Positions 43,950 to 52,982 of a stretch of DNA of 64,000 bases are shown here, one piece after another. Below the pieces are notes generated by a model that worked only from the letters and a program-made list of their open reading frames with translations, did not search any database and was not told the origin of the DNA. The stretch spans positions 223,023 through 287,022 of the forward strand of contig CAIQHF010000012.1 in the NCBI GenBank assembly GCA_903871605.1, given 5' to 3'. The translations under genes and the position numbers were made by a program. Numbering within the stretch: position 1 is the first letter of the stretch; every line of letters begins with the position of its first letter. The stretch is from an uncultured Sphingomonadaceae bacterium (GTDB taxonomy: Bacteria > Pseudomonadota > Alphaproteobacteria > Sphingomonadales > Sphingomonadaceae).

Positions 43950-44910
43950 GATCGATCGCGAGCAGATACTGCGTCGCGGCGATGAACAGGCGCGTTCCGT
44001 CGGGTCCGCCGAAACAGCAATTGGAGGCGACCACGGGAAGTGGAATGAAGCCGAGCTTGCGACGATCCTCTGACCAGATGTGAACGCCGTCCGCCGCCGC
44101 GGTCCACACCCAGCCACGGACGTCCACCGCGAACCCGTCCGGATAGCCGTGATCGGTATGGCAAAAGAAGCGACGGTTCGAGAGAGCGCCGCCTTCCCCG
44201 ACATCGAACGCGATGATCTCATGCTTCGATCCGGCTTCGAGCCCAGGAACTTCGCCCAGCGACAGCGACGTATCAGACACATAGAGCGTGCGGCCATCGG
44301 CGGTGAAGGCAAGGCCATTGGGCTGTTCGAAATCAGCCATGCGCCCAAGGTCACCGCTCTCAGGATCAAATCGGTAGACGCTGCGGTGATCGAGTGCTGG
44401 CTCAGCAAGTGCGCCCTGGTTTGGCATGACGATGCCGAAGATCGGATCGGTGAACCAGATCGTTCCGTCGGGCGCGACCGCGACGTCGTTTGGCGAATTG
44501 ATGCGCTTGCCCTGATAGTGCGTGACGATCGGTTCGGGCGGGGTATCATAATCACCGCCGCGACTGATACAGCGTCGGCCATGCTCGCAGTGTACGAGCG
44601 TACCGTCCGCTTCGATGGCGTTCCCATTCATGAACCGGGTGCCGTCGATCGCCACCTCGACATGGCCATCCGGATACCAAGAGAGCAGCCGCCGGTTGGG
44701 GACATCGGACCATAACAGGCGATCGCTATCGGGTTGCCAGACGGGTCCTTCGCCATGAATGGTCCCATCATACAGGAGCAGCAGCTTCGCGTCCGAACCG
44801 AGCACCTGATAGAGGCACTCGTCATCGAATTGGACACCGCGAAAATCCGCGACGATGCTCGGCTCCCGCGGTTCCCGGAGCGTTCGTCCAGGAACGAGAT
44901 CACTCGCCAT
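43939..44910 (-). CDS. SMP-30/gluconolactonase-family lactonase
   Basis: A 323-residue six-bladed propeller hydrolase from ATG 44910 (MASDLVPGRTLREP). Typical motifs are GEGPVWQPDSDRLLWSD (metal Glu), RINSPNDVAVAPDGTIWFTD, QPNGLAFTADGRTLYVSDT and GYPDGFAVDVRGWVW. It opens sugar lactones and would use lactones made by the nearby oxidoreductases. No signal peptide is seen. It is convergent with the VOC gene. Confidence 0.92.
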   Translation of the reverse strand: MASDLVPGRTLREPREPSIVADFRGVQFDDECLYQVLGSDAKLLLLYDGTIHGEGPVWQPDSDRLLWSDVPNRRLLSWYPDGHVEVAIDGTRFMNGNAIEADGTLVHCEHGRRCISRGGDYDTPPEPIVTHYQGKRINSPNDVAVAPDGTIWFTDPIFGIVMPNQGALAEPALDHRSVYRFDPESGDLGRMADFEQPNGLAFTADGRTLYVSDTSLSLGEVPGLEAGSKHEIIAFDVGEGGALSNRRFFCHTDHGYPDGFAVDVRGWVWTAAADGVHIWSEDRRKLGFIPLPVVASNCCFGGPDGTRLFIAATQYLLAIDLIG

Positions 44911-45057
44911 TTTAACGGCTTTTCCTCTCGGTATAAAACCGCGGCGGTCGTCGTCCGGTGCAGCGGCCTCCGCCGCTCCTTCCAACCGATGTGCCGTCAA
45001 AAGTTTCCGGTCCAACGTCGACGCGCGGCGTTAGACCGACCGGCTGGCTACCGATCA

Positions 45058-47178
45058 TCATAGTGTGAGCCTGTTGGCGATATCGGGGGCATCGTGCAGG
45101 CGGACATAAAGATCGCCGCCGGTTGGGTGCGGCACGTCTAGGGTCGCGGCGGGATAACCGGCGGGCACGTCGACCGCCTTCTCAAAGCTCTGCGTCGCCG
45201 CGACACTATTTAGCAGGTATAGACCCTTGCCTAGCAGCCTGCATGGGGACGCTGGATCAGGATCACAACTCAGACGCACAATCGCAGGCAGCCGAACCAG
45301 CGTCCCCAGAGGCAGCCAGTCGCTCGCAGCGCCGTCGCCGACGATACGACCACGTAACGTACCGAACGCCGACTCCCCCAGCAGCGTCTCCGGCTGGAGT
45401 GACACGATCGCGACATGATCATCGAGCAATACTATTCCGCCCCCCGCGCGAAGTGTTGCAACGGCGCCGCCATGTTCGGGAGCAATCTCGACCACCATCT
45501 TGTCGTTCCATTGCGTCCCGTCCAGTCTAAGCGAGAAGGTCAGAGTTGCTGAATTCGGCACCTCGGCGGCATCCGTCAGCGTGATAGCCATAGGTCCCGG
45601 CGCGGTAGACAGCTGCAGGCTCCGACCTGTCACCGCTGCGCTGAGATGCGTTGGCGGCTTTGGTACGCCGAGCGTGATGATATCCGGATTAGAGCCGGTC
45701 GGACCGTAGATGCTCAGCGACATACGGCGCCCAGCTGCATTATCGGCCGGTATGGTGACGCCGATCTCGTTCGGTGCTGTCTTCCGCCAGGTCAATTTGA
45801 CCGGCCCGGCGGCCCCTGACGTAGCGGTCACATCGGTGACACAAGCTGCGCTCCCACCCGAAAGAACGAGATTGGCCCCTGCCGTCGGTTTGGCATCGGA
45901 CGCAGACTGCCACTTCATATCCGCTTTAGTCTGAAGGATGACGGCCGGACCGTCAAATGACTGAAAACCCCACTCACCGCGCAGATGCCCTTGAAGAGAC
46001 GTCGGGCCTTCGTTTGGCATTCTTCCCATGTCGATCAACAGGCCACCACGCTCGGCGTCGGGCGTTGCTGGCAGATCAATAGTACTGCCGTCGGAGAGCA
46101 ACACGCGGAGATTCAGATCGTGCGCATAACGCGTGGTATAGATAAGGGGCGCGCCCGTCATAGGTAAGAGCGGTTGTTGCATTTGCCGGCATAGGGATGG
46201 CGAAACCTCCGGTATTTGGAGCGGCGGTATGTGGGTTGGTGCAACGATCGGCAGCGCAGCGACGAGCACGGATTTCGGATTGTGGAAGGACGGCGCTGCG
46301 TTCAGCGCGAGGTTCATGCGATCGCCATCGAGTGTCGCCAGCGCCGGTATATATTGGTACTTTGCCGTGTGCAGCGAACTCAGAATGCTCACGATATCCC
46401 GTATTGCCGCGATATAGGGGCTATAATAACCAAGTCCGGCCTGCGGTGTAGCACTAAGCTGCAACGCTAGGTCAGTGCCGGGACCCGACACAGCGTCGGT
46501 GATGGCGTTGCTGTGGCCATCGTTGAGCACAAGCGTCTCTTGGTTTTGCAGGAGGCAGGCGGCCTGCAGCGAAGGCATCTTGGTCAGGCAGTCGCTATTC
46601 ACCTTGATCTGTAGGCTTCGCGCGAGCAGCGGCGTTATGCGCGTCAACCGATCCGGATCACCCGGGACGATTTTACGGACGGCGGCGAGATAGGTGTCCA
46701 AGCGGCTTCGATCGAGTGACGCCTGCGCGAGCTCCTGGGCCGCCCTGACGAATGCGCCGGGCCGCCCCTTGACGGCGTCGCGCAACGTTGGAAAGTCGCC
46801 ACCTGTCTCGGGTGCGAGGAACACCGCGACCTGCTCGGCACCAGGGGGCACGATCAGCGACAGCCCATCGTGATCGCGATGCTTCCACGTCTCTGATTTG
46901 AAAAACTATCGATCAGGCGGCGGGTTGGTCGATCCCCGCAGAAAGGCGACCACAAGCAGATAATGCGCAGCTTGTTCGGGCAGCATATCGGCACGAATTG
47001 AGATCCGATCGCCGACCGACATTTGGGGCACCTCACCGATGGGCAAGGTCCGACCCCCGCGAGTTACGGAGACGCGGAGCGTTGGACCGGCCAGATCAAA
47101 GAGCGCGGGATTCGCTTCAGCACACGAAGTTCCGATCAATGCTATCAGAAGTGCGATGGGAAGAAGCAGGCGATACAT
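45058..47178 (-). pseudogene. Secreted protein of unknown family, interrupted by an in-frame TAG
   Basis: One open frame runs from ATG 47178 (signal peptide MYRLLLPIALLIALIGTSCA) to 45058, except for a single TAG at 46906-46908. Upstream of it the protein reads LRVSVTRGGRTLPIGEV ... STNPPPDR. Downstream the same frame continues FFKSETWKHRDHDGLSL and then a 597-codon stretch (APETGGDFPTLRDAVKGRPG). No frame change is needed, so one nonsense mutation (for example TGG to TAG) explains the break. The intact product would be about 706 residues. I do not recognise the family. Confidence 0.8.
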
Positions 47179-47212
47179 ATCCAAACCAAAGAGAGAAGGC
47201 CAATGCGTATTG

Positions 47213-47629
47213 CTATGCCATAGGCAAACCAGCCGCACGATGAACGGCGCTCGGGCGTTGGGGGCAGCCGTCGCCATTGACGTCCAGGCGCTTGAACCGA
47301 CGGGTCAGCATGGCATCGATCTCGGACTTGTCGAGCATGCCGTCGCCGTTCCGCTCGATCCGCGCGAACCGCTTCTCGGGGTTGCCCTTGCCCCGATTTG
47401 GCGGCGGCGAGAAATTCTGCCTTGCTGACCTTGCCGTCGCCGTCGGTATCGTCGGCGAGCAGCCTGCCTTCGTGTCGCCTGACGAAATCTTGAAGTGACA
47501 CCCCGGCCGATGTCGCGACCGACCGCCGTGCGGAAGTCTGCTGGTCGGCCGCCGGGCGCAGGCGCCGACGGGCACCAGCATGAGTAGCAGGACGACACTA
47601 TGTGGTGTCAGGCTGGTGATCTGCTTCAT
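47213..47629 (-). pseudogene. EF-hand calcium-binding protein with compensating frameshifts
   Basis: Starts ATG 47629 with a hydrophobic signal/lipoprotein-like segment (VVLLLMLVPVGAC). The same frame returns to good EF-hand sequence only near the end (RIERNGDGMLDKSEID, RLDVNGDG). Between them the real EF-hand (DDTDGDGKVSKAEFLAA) is in another frame. A missing G near the CCCGGCGG run and an extra G in the TCGGGGC run would reconcile them. The C-terminus after DVNGDG may hold a third slip. The start frame stays open throughout, so a protein with a scrambled middle could still be made. Confidence 0.7.
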
Positions 47630-47717
47630 CGGATCACCTTCAGATCAGAGGGATCGAGACTGACGCGGCAGACCACCGGGACCAAGGCGCCGTCGCTCGC
47701 TATGCCTGCGTCGATAC

Positions 47718-47969
47718 TTAGCGGTAGCGCCAACCGCCATGCCACCGGTCGCGATGCCCCCAATATCGGCGGCCATCCCAATAGCCGCGACCCGGATAGA
47801 AGACGCCGATCCGGACGCCGGGCGCAACGACGGCGCCCCCGCGATTGGGTCGGCAATAGCCAGCCGGTCCGCGATGCGCACCGACGCCTCAGCCCTGACG
47901 GGCGTTGGCCGGCGCGATCGCCGTCCACACGGCCCCAGCCGCAATCGCGGCAAGCAGGATCCTTTTCAT
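47718..47969 (-). pseudogene. Small secreted Gly/Arg-rich protein with in-frame TGA
   Basis: ATG 47969 with GGAGG/AGGAG upstream begins MKRILLAAIAAGAVWTAIAP, a clean signal peptide ending ANA. Codon 27 is TGA (47889-47891). The same frame then continues GVGAHRGPAGYCRPN, VRIGVFYPGRGYWDGRRYWG and HGGWRYR to a TAA at 47718-47720. Similar small secreted sphingomonad proteins often have RQGCG at this point, so TGC to TGA is the simplest explanation. The function is unknown. Confidence 0.7.
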
Positions 47970-48150
47970 CGTGCACTCCTCCATTGTGTCGCCGGCAGCC
48001 AACGGCGGCTTCCGGTTTTTCGTTGAACGCACGTTGTTGGCGTTTCTGTCGCTCGGGCAATGATCGGTTGATCTATCAGCCTGCTGAAAATGCCGACCGC
48101 TTGTTCAGCGGTGCGTGTACGCTCGATGGGCGCCCCTCCCCGAACAGGCA

Positions 48151-49242
48151 CTAGGCAAGCCGTAGCACGGCAAGCAGCGCCAAGCTTATCCCGGCCAGGC
48201 CGAGCAGCGACAAGACCACCGCGGCAGTCACGCGGCCTCCAGCCTTCGCGACGGTGCGAACGTCTACGCCCAGGCCAAGCGCGGCCATGGACACGACCGT
48301 CAGCAGCGTTGCGATCCGACCGACTGGCGCGATGGCAGCGGTTGGGACGCAGCCGAGCGCGCGACAGGCAACCAGAGCGAGGAAGCCGATGATGAACCAC
48401 GGCACGAGGTGAAGGATGCCTGGACGCTTGCTTGCCACCTTGCCGGCGATCACCTCGCCGTCAGGCACCGGCTCGGAAGCAAGCCTTGGCGCTACGAGTG
48501 ATAGGACCAGGCAGACCGGCCCCAGCATCAGCACGCGAACGAGCTTCACCAGCGTACCGGTCTGGACCGCTGCCGCGCCCAGCGGGGAAGCGGCGGCGAT
48601 TACTTGGGGCACCGCGTAGACCGTGAGCCCGGCGAGCGCACCGTACGCCATGCCGCTCATGCCGAGCGCGATTCCCAGCAGCGGCAAGCAAAGCACCACC
48701 ACCACGCCGAGAACGGCCGTAAAGGCGATCGAGGCGGCAACGTCGTTGCTATCAGCGCCGATCACGGGCGCTACCGCTGCGATAGCCGAATTTCCACAGA
48801 TCGAGTTTCCGCAAGCAATCAGCAGGGCCATGCGAGTCGGAAGTCCGAGGAGGCGACCGATCCCGAAACTGAGCAGGATGGCACTCGCCACCACCCCCAC
48901 GATACCGAGCAACAATGCAGGGCCGGCCGCAAGGATCGTGGCGGCGCTCACTGACGCGCCTAGCAGGGTTACCGCTACCTCCAGCAGGTACTTGGCGCTG
49001 AAGGCGATGCCGGCATGCCACTTGGCATCCGGGGTCCAGAGGCTGCGGACGGCCGTGCCAATCAGAATCGCGAGCACCAGCGCCTCCAGCCAAGCCTTGC
49101 CGACGATTGCTCGCTCGCTCGCTTCCAGCACATAGGCTGCAGCGGTCACGATCGCGCACAAAGCGATGCCCGGCATAATGGTAGTGCGGTGGTTGCTTGC
49201 GCTACCGGCGGACAGCAAAGCGTGAGATGCAGGAGTGGCCAT
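48151..49242 (-). CDS. YeiH-family putative sulfate exporter
   Basis: A 363-residue membrane protein with about ten hydrophobic helices. The family-specific block ACGNSICGNSAIAAVAPVIG (re-entrant loop) and the N-terminal region including WHAGIAFSAKYLLEVAVTLL match the YeiH/UPF0324 family, proposed to export sulfate or related anions. It is divergent from the LysR gene at 49352, which is the usual regulator arrangement for yeiH. Substrate is inferred from the family. Confidence 0.88.
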   Translation of the reverse strand: MATPASHALLSAGSASNHRTTIMPGIALCAIVTAAAYVLEASERAIVGKAWLEALVLAILIGTAVRSLWTPDAKWHAGIAFSAKYLLEVAVTLLGASVSAATILAAGPALLLGIVGVVASAILLSFGIGRLLGLPTRMALLIACGNSICGNSAIAAVAPVIGADSNDVAASIAFTAVLGVVVVLCLPLLGIALGMSGMAYGALAGLTVYAVPQVIAAASPLGAAAVQTGTLVKLVRVLMLGPVCLVLSLVAPRLASEPVPDGEVIAGKVASKRPGILHLVPWFIIGFLALVACRALGCVPTAAIAPVGRIATLLTVVSMAALGLGVDVRTVAKAGGRVTAAVVLSLLGLAGISLALLAVLRLA

Positions 49243-49351
49243 TTAGGTGATCCTTCCAGCACCTCAGCTACGACGCTCAAACCGTTCCATCCAACGCATC
49301 GTTCTTGCCATTCCAATCGCCATATCAGATTGGTCGTGTTATGCTGATGTC

Positions 49352-50230
49352 ATGACGCTAGAACAACTTCGCATCTTTATTTGCGTTGCCGAACGCGAGC
49401 ACATGACGGCCGCGGCCCGGGCTTTGAACATCACACAATCGGCAGCGTCTGCCGCTATCGCAGCTTTGGAAGCGCAGCACGCCGTGAAGCTGTTTCACCG
49501 TGTCGGACGCGGCATCGCGCTGACCGAGGCAGGGCAGATGTTCTTGATCGAGGCCCGCGGCGTGCTTGCACGCGCAGCAGCGGCCGAGACCATGCTCCAG
49601 GAGATGGCCGGACTTACACATGGCACGCTCCGTGTCGTCGCCAGCCAGACTATCGCTGCCTATTGGCTGCCCCCGATCCTGACGGCTTTTCACGATCGCT
49701 ACCCTTCGCTGAAGGTAGAGTTGGCGATCGGCAATACCGAGCAGGCCGCGACGCGCGTTCGCGATGGCGAGGCTGATCTTGGAGTCGTCGAAGGCGAGGT
49801 CGACGAGGCTGCCGTGGCGCATTGGCCGATCGGCGAGGACAGGTTGGTGCTGGTCCGGTCTGAGCCTTTCACGGAAGCGAGCATTGACGCGGCATGGTTG
49901 CAGGGCGCCCGTTGGGTTGAACGCGAGCCAGGATCGGGCACCCGCTCAACCCTCGACCGTCACTTGCGCGCACTCGGCGTCGATCCCGCCGCGCTCGACG
50001 TGGCGCTGGTCCTGCCTTCGAACGAGAGCGTCCGTACCGCGGTTGAGGCGGGCGCAGGCGTTGCTGCTCTCTCCTCGCTTGTCGTCGCACCTGCGATCAG
50101 CGCGGGCACGCTGCACGCCGCACCGATCGACTTCGGACCGCGGGTCTTTTTCGGGCTTCGCCATAAGGAACGCTATCGCACCAAGGCTGCCGACGCCCTG
50201 CTTGAGCTGATCGGTTCACAGCGTCCGTAG
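49352..50230 (+). CDS. LysR-family transcriptional regulator (YeiE-like position)
   Basis: A 292-residue regulator from ATG 49352 (MTLEQLRIFICVAEREHMTA). It has an N-terminal winged helix (AARALNITQSAASAAIAALE) and a C-terminal effector-binding domain (GTLRVVASQTIAAYWLPPIL). It lies divergently next to the yeiH-like gene, so it probably controls that gene from the 109-bp intergenic region and itself by autoregulation. Confidence 0.92.
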   Translation: MTLEQLRIFICVAEREHMTAAARALNITQSAASAAIAALEAQHAVKLFHRVGRGIALTEAGQMFLIEARGVLARAAAAETMLQEMAGLTHGTLRVVASQTIAAYWLPPILTAFHDRYPSLKVELAIGNTEQAATRVRDGEADLGVVEGEVDEAAVAHWPIGEDRLVLVRSEPFTEASIDAAWLQGARWVEREPGSGTRSTLDRHLRALGVDPAALDVALVLPSNESVRTAVEAGAGVAALSSLVVAPAISAGTLHAAPIDFGPRVFFGLRHKERYRTKAADALLELIGSQRP

Positions 50231-50307
50231 CGGCCGAGTATCGTATCGGCAGTTCATCTCACAGACTGGCGATCACTCTAGATTATAACTGGCGAAAAGG
50301 CTCGGTA

Positions 50308-50697
50308 TCAGGGCTTCAAGACTTCGATCGATGATCGCCCTGCTGCCGATTTCGCGAATTTCCGGTCGAAGCTTAGAAAGGCTACACAGTCCTCTGCGGC
50401 GGCCAAATGCAACGCATCGGCGAAATCCATTTCGTCGATCATCCAGTCCAGTGCCTGCGCAAGCTGCGCGGGCCGCTCGATGGTGATGCCCGGCAATCCA
50501 GCAAAACCCCGCAGGCCTTCGGCGACCTGGGCAGGTGCGAAGCCATATCCGCTGCGCAACACCCATTCGCTTTCGAGTAGCACTGTCATGGGCACGAAGA
50601 TGTCACCTGCCTCGATCGCCGCGCGCGCCTTTCGTGCCTGAGCTTTGTCATCGGCCACGAGAAAGCGAACCAGGACATTGGTATCAATCGCGCGCAC
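50308..50697 (-). CDS. PIN-domain toxin, VapC-like
   Basis: A 129-residue PIN-domain ribonuclease from GTG 50697 (MRAIDTNVLVRFLVADD). The acidic active-site residues are visible as IDTN, LLESEW, DFADALHL and SFDRKF. It overlaps the antitoxin gene by 14 bp, the normal toxin-after-antitoxin order. Expected to cleave RNA, probably tRNA, when the antitoxin is degraded. Confidence 0.9.
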   Translation of the reverse strand: MRAIDTNVLVRFLVADDKAQARKARAAIEAGDIFVPMTVLLESEWVLRSGYGFAPAQVAEGLRGFAGLPGITIERPAQLAQALDWMIDEMDFADALHLAAAEDCVAFLSFDRKFAKSAAGRSSIEVLKP

Positions 50698-50947
50698 GCC
50701 GCCTGGCCTCCTCAGCGATGACGGCATTCATTTCATCGATCGATTTTGGCGGGCCATCATGGGCCAGTACGCCAAAAACCGATTTGATCTCCCTGGGCGC
50801 GAAGTGCGGCGCTGCCTTGAGCAACACGCCATCCGCGGTCGTTTCGACCGTCAGCCTCGTTCCTGCGGGCCACTTGCGAACGTCCCGCACTGCCTTGGGA
50901 AGGATTACTTGGCCTTTGGTTGACACGATCGTGGTGGGGGTGCCCAT
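50684..50947 (-). CDS. AbrB/SpoVT-type antitoxin, VapB-like
   Basis: An 87-residue protein from ATG 50947 (MGTPTTIVSTKGQVILPKAV), a swapped-hairpin AbrB DNA-binding domain (residues about 5-50) followed by an acidic C-terminal tail that would neutralise the PIN toxin. It should repress its own promoter in the AT-rich gap upstream. The pair sits next to the second integrase, as addiction modules on islands often do. Confidence 0.9.
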   Translation of the reverse strand: MGTPTTIVSTKGQVILPKAVRDVRKWPAGTRLTVETTADGVLLKAAPHFAPREIKSVFGVLAHDGPPKSIDEMNAVIAEEARRRARD

Positions 50948-51253
50948 CGCGATACTCCTAATGTAAGACGAAGGTAAGATAGGAGATCGGCAATTCTCGT
51001 GCAAGCGGCACGTAATGCGCCGCTAGCTTCCCAGACTGGTTTCATCCGGTAACGAGCCCCCTCATGCCACAGCTTTCAAGGGACCAGTTTCCGCTCATAG
51101 ATGTCTAAAAGTCATCGTCAGAAACGGTTTTTTACGAACTGCCATAGTAGTCTGGGACTATCATAAATAAGTAGACTTGTTTTTCTGTATTTCGATCGAA
51201 CCCGTTGACCGTATAACGTTCCTTTTAGAATCAAATACAAGTAGGTGATCCGC
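50948..51253. other. AT-rich intergenic stretch, vapB promoter region
   Basis: About 300 bases without a supported gene. The part 51090-51240 is strikingly AT-rich for this genome (many TTTTT/TAAATAA runs) and lies between the second integrase stop and vapB. It probably contains the toxin-antitoxin promoter. No RNA gene or repeat was recognised. Confidence 0.6.
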
Positions 51254-52543
51254 TCACGCGGCCGCAGCAACGATAGGCACGACCGCGCGCGCGACCAGCT
51301 CGTCGAGCCCTTCGGTAATCCAGCGCGAATAGTGCCGCTCGATCATCGCGACGGACGTGTCGTGGAGGGCTGCCACCAACCGGATAGGGAGCCCCGCGCG
51401 CAATCCCCGCACGATCGAGCTGTGCCGCAGTCCGTAGGGGATCGTGGCGGCGGGCAGTCCGGCAGCATCGACCGCACGCTTCCAGGTTCGGAGCATGCTC
51501 GCAGAAGAGGTCCAGGGTCCGCGATCTACCCGCTCCCACTCCATTGGTCCGATCTGCCGGTGCCGCCAATGTTCGAGCAGCGACGCGGATGCCAGACGTC
51601 CATCGACGACCGGCGCGAGGGCGGCAAGCGTGTCGGCGCCGACCTGCACCCGGATATAGTGCATCTGCCGCTTGCGCCCCTTGAACGATTGCGGGACCAT
51701 GAGCCGCGACTGTTCGGCCTGGACGTCGCCGACCGTCATCCGCGCGATCTGCGAGAAGCGCGCGCCGGTCGCAGCGAGCAGGACGACGAGCCTTCCGAAA
51801 TCCTCGTCGATCGCGATTGCCGCGGCCACCACGCGGCGAACATGGTCGTCGGTGAGGATCTGATTGTCGCGAGCAACGGTCAAGAGCACCTCGGGCGCGT
51901 CGACCTTGAGCCCGTATTTGATTGTGACAGGCAGGTCGGTGGGCAGCACCGTACGGTGGTGTTCGAAGGCGAGATTGAGCGCGGCTTTGAGGTCGTTTAC
52001 GACGCGCTGGATGCTCGACGGTTTCTTGCGCGCCATGCGCAGTTGCCAGCCCCGCAGGTCGCCCTCGGCAAGGGCGGCGAGCGTGAGGACGGGTAGCCTG
52101 CCGTCCTCGAGCACGAAACGGGTGAGCGTGTAATAGGCGTCGGAGTGTAGCGCCCTGCCCGCCTGGCTCGACCGTCGCGCGTCACGTGTCGCGATGTATG
52201 CGCGGACCGCATCGCCGACGGTCATGTCGGGATCGCTGGTGGCGGCCGCGCCGCGGGTCGCGATCTTGATCCAGCGCAGCGCCGCATCGAACGCCTGTTT
52301 GTAGCTGAGGATATCGCGGCCATCGGCGTCGCGGATGTCGTCGGCCTCCGCGATCGCGCTGGTGACATAGGCACCGCGTTCGACCGAAAAATAGCGGGCG
52401 ACCCATGTCCCCTTGCGTGCACCGCGACGGTAGCCGAGATGCGCGCCCTCGGAGAGGGTCCGCCAATAGGGTTTGTTGCGTGGCCTAAGTCTCGCACGGG
52501 CGGTGCGGTCCTGGATGCGGGCTTCGACGACGGTGCGCGACAT
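51254..52543 (-). CDS. Tyrosine recombinase / site-specific integrase (second)
   Basis: A 429-residue integrase from ATG 52543 (MSRTVVEARIQDRTARARL). Catalytic residues: Arg in LAATGARFSQIARM, His-Leu-Arg-type box in PYGLRHSSIVRGL, and the nucleophile Tyr in MIERHYSRWI. It is transcribed away from the tRNA-Glu 3' fragment at 52671-52714, its likely attachment site. It is not closely similar to the integrase at 31682. Confidence 0.92.
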   Translation of the reverse strand: MSRTVVEARIQDRTARARLRPRNKPYWRTLSEGAHLGYRRGARKGTWVARYFSVERGAYVTSAIAEADDIRDADGRDILSYKQAFDAALRWIKIATRGAAATSDPDMTVGDAVRAYIATRDARRSSQAGRALHSDAYYTLTRFVLEDGRLPVLTLAALAEGDLRGWQLRMARKKPSSIQRVVNDLKAALNLAFEHHRTVLPTDLPVTIKYGLKVDAPEVLLTVARDNQILTDDHVRRVVAAAIAIDEDFGRLVVLLAATGARFSQIARMTVGDVQAEQSRLMVPQSFKGRKRQMHYIRVQVGADTLAALAPVVDGRLASASLLEHWRHRQIGPMEWERVDRGPWTSSASMLRTWKRAVDAAGLPAATIPYGLRHSSIVRGLRAGLPIRLVAALHDTSVAMIERHYSRWITEGLDELVARAVVPIVAAAA

Positions 52544-52670
52544 GGCTGACGAGTGTCCCTGACTCGTCCAATAAGATAGTCGGATCATATCGGATACGCA
52601 AGGACGAAGACTTGCTAACCTGTTGTCTTTATTACTTTCCGAGGACGTCCGAGGGCGTTTTCGGTGACGG

Positions 52671-52714
52671 CTCTCACGGCGAAAACACGGGTTCGATTCC
52701 CGTAGGGGTCACCA
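52671..52714 (+). other. 3' half of tRNA-Glu(CTC), attachment-site remnant
   Basis: The segment runs from a CTCTCAC anticodon loop through the variable region, T-arm (ACGGG TTCGATT CCCGT) and acceptor AGGGGTC-A to CCA, as in a tRNA-Glu. The 5' half (acceptor, D-arm, 5' anticodon stem) is not tRNA-like. This is the signature of an att duplicate left by integration at the tRNA 3' end. No complete tRNA-Glu occurs in the window. Confidence 0.85.
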
Positions 52715-52856
52715 ATTTTCGATACTGCTGGGTCGCGGCTTTGCCGGTACATTTTTCGATTTTCTCCATTCATCTGGGCGACCGCCTTTCGGCCGGGCGG
52801 CGACCGCGGAAGAAAGATGGAGTGATTCAGATTCGGCGCGCTCGAACACGGCGTTC

Positions 52857-52982
52857 CGCTTGCGCGCTTCGCGACCATCGCTCCCGCGTGAATATCCTTG
52901 AAAGAGTATTCGCGGTGGTCGCGTGTCCCGGCTGCCGAGCGATGTAAGCTGGGTTGATACCCGACATCAGAGCCGGCGTTGA
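52857..52982 (-). pseudogene. Probable integrase C-terminal remnant
   Basis: Minus-strand codons here read TPALMSGINPAYIARQPGHA followed by TTANTLSRIFTRERWSRS. This resembles the end of a phage-type tyrosine recombinase (…PAYIARQLGH…), with the catalytic-Tyr region decayed. It is a short fragment pointing toward the tRNA-Glu remnant, with no start and no upstream catalytic boxes. Confidence 0.4.

Noticed and set aside
47889..47891. Selenocysteine at the in-frame TGA
   Set aside because: No SECIS-like hairpin was evident just downstream, the host protein is a small non-redox secreted type, and neighbouring genes show ordinary decay.
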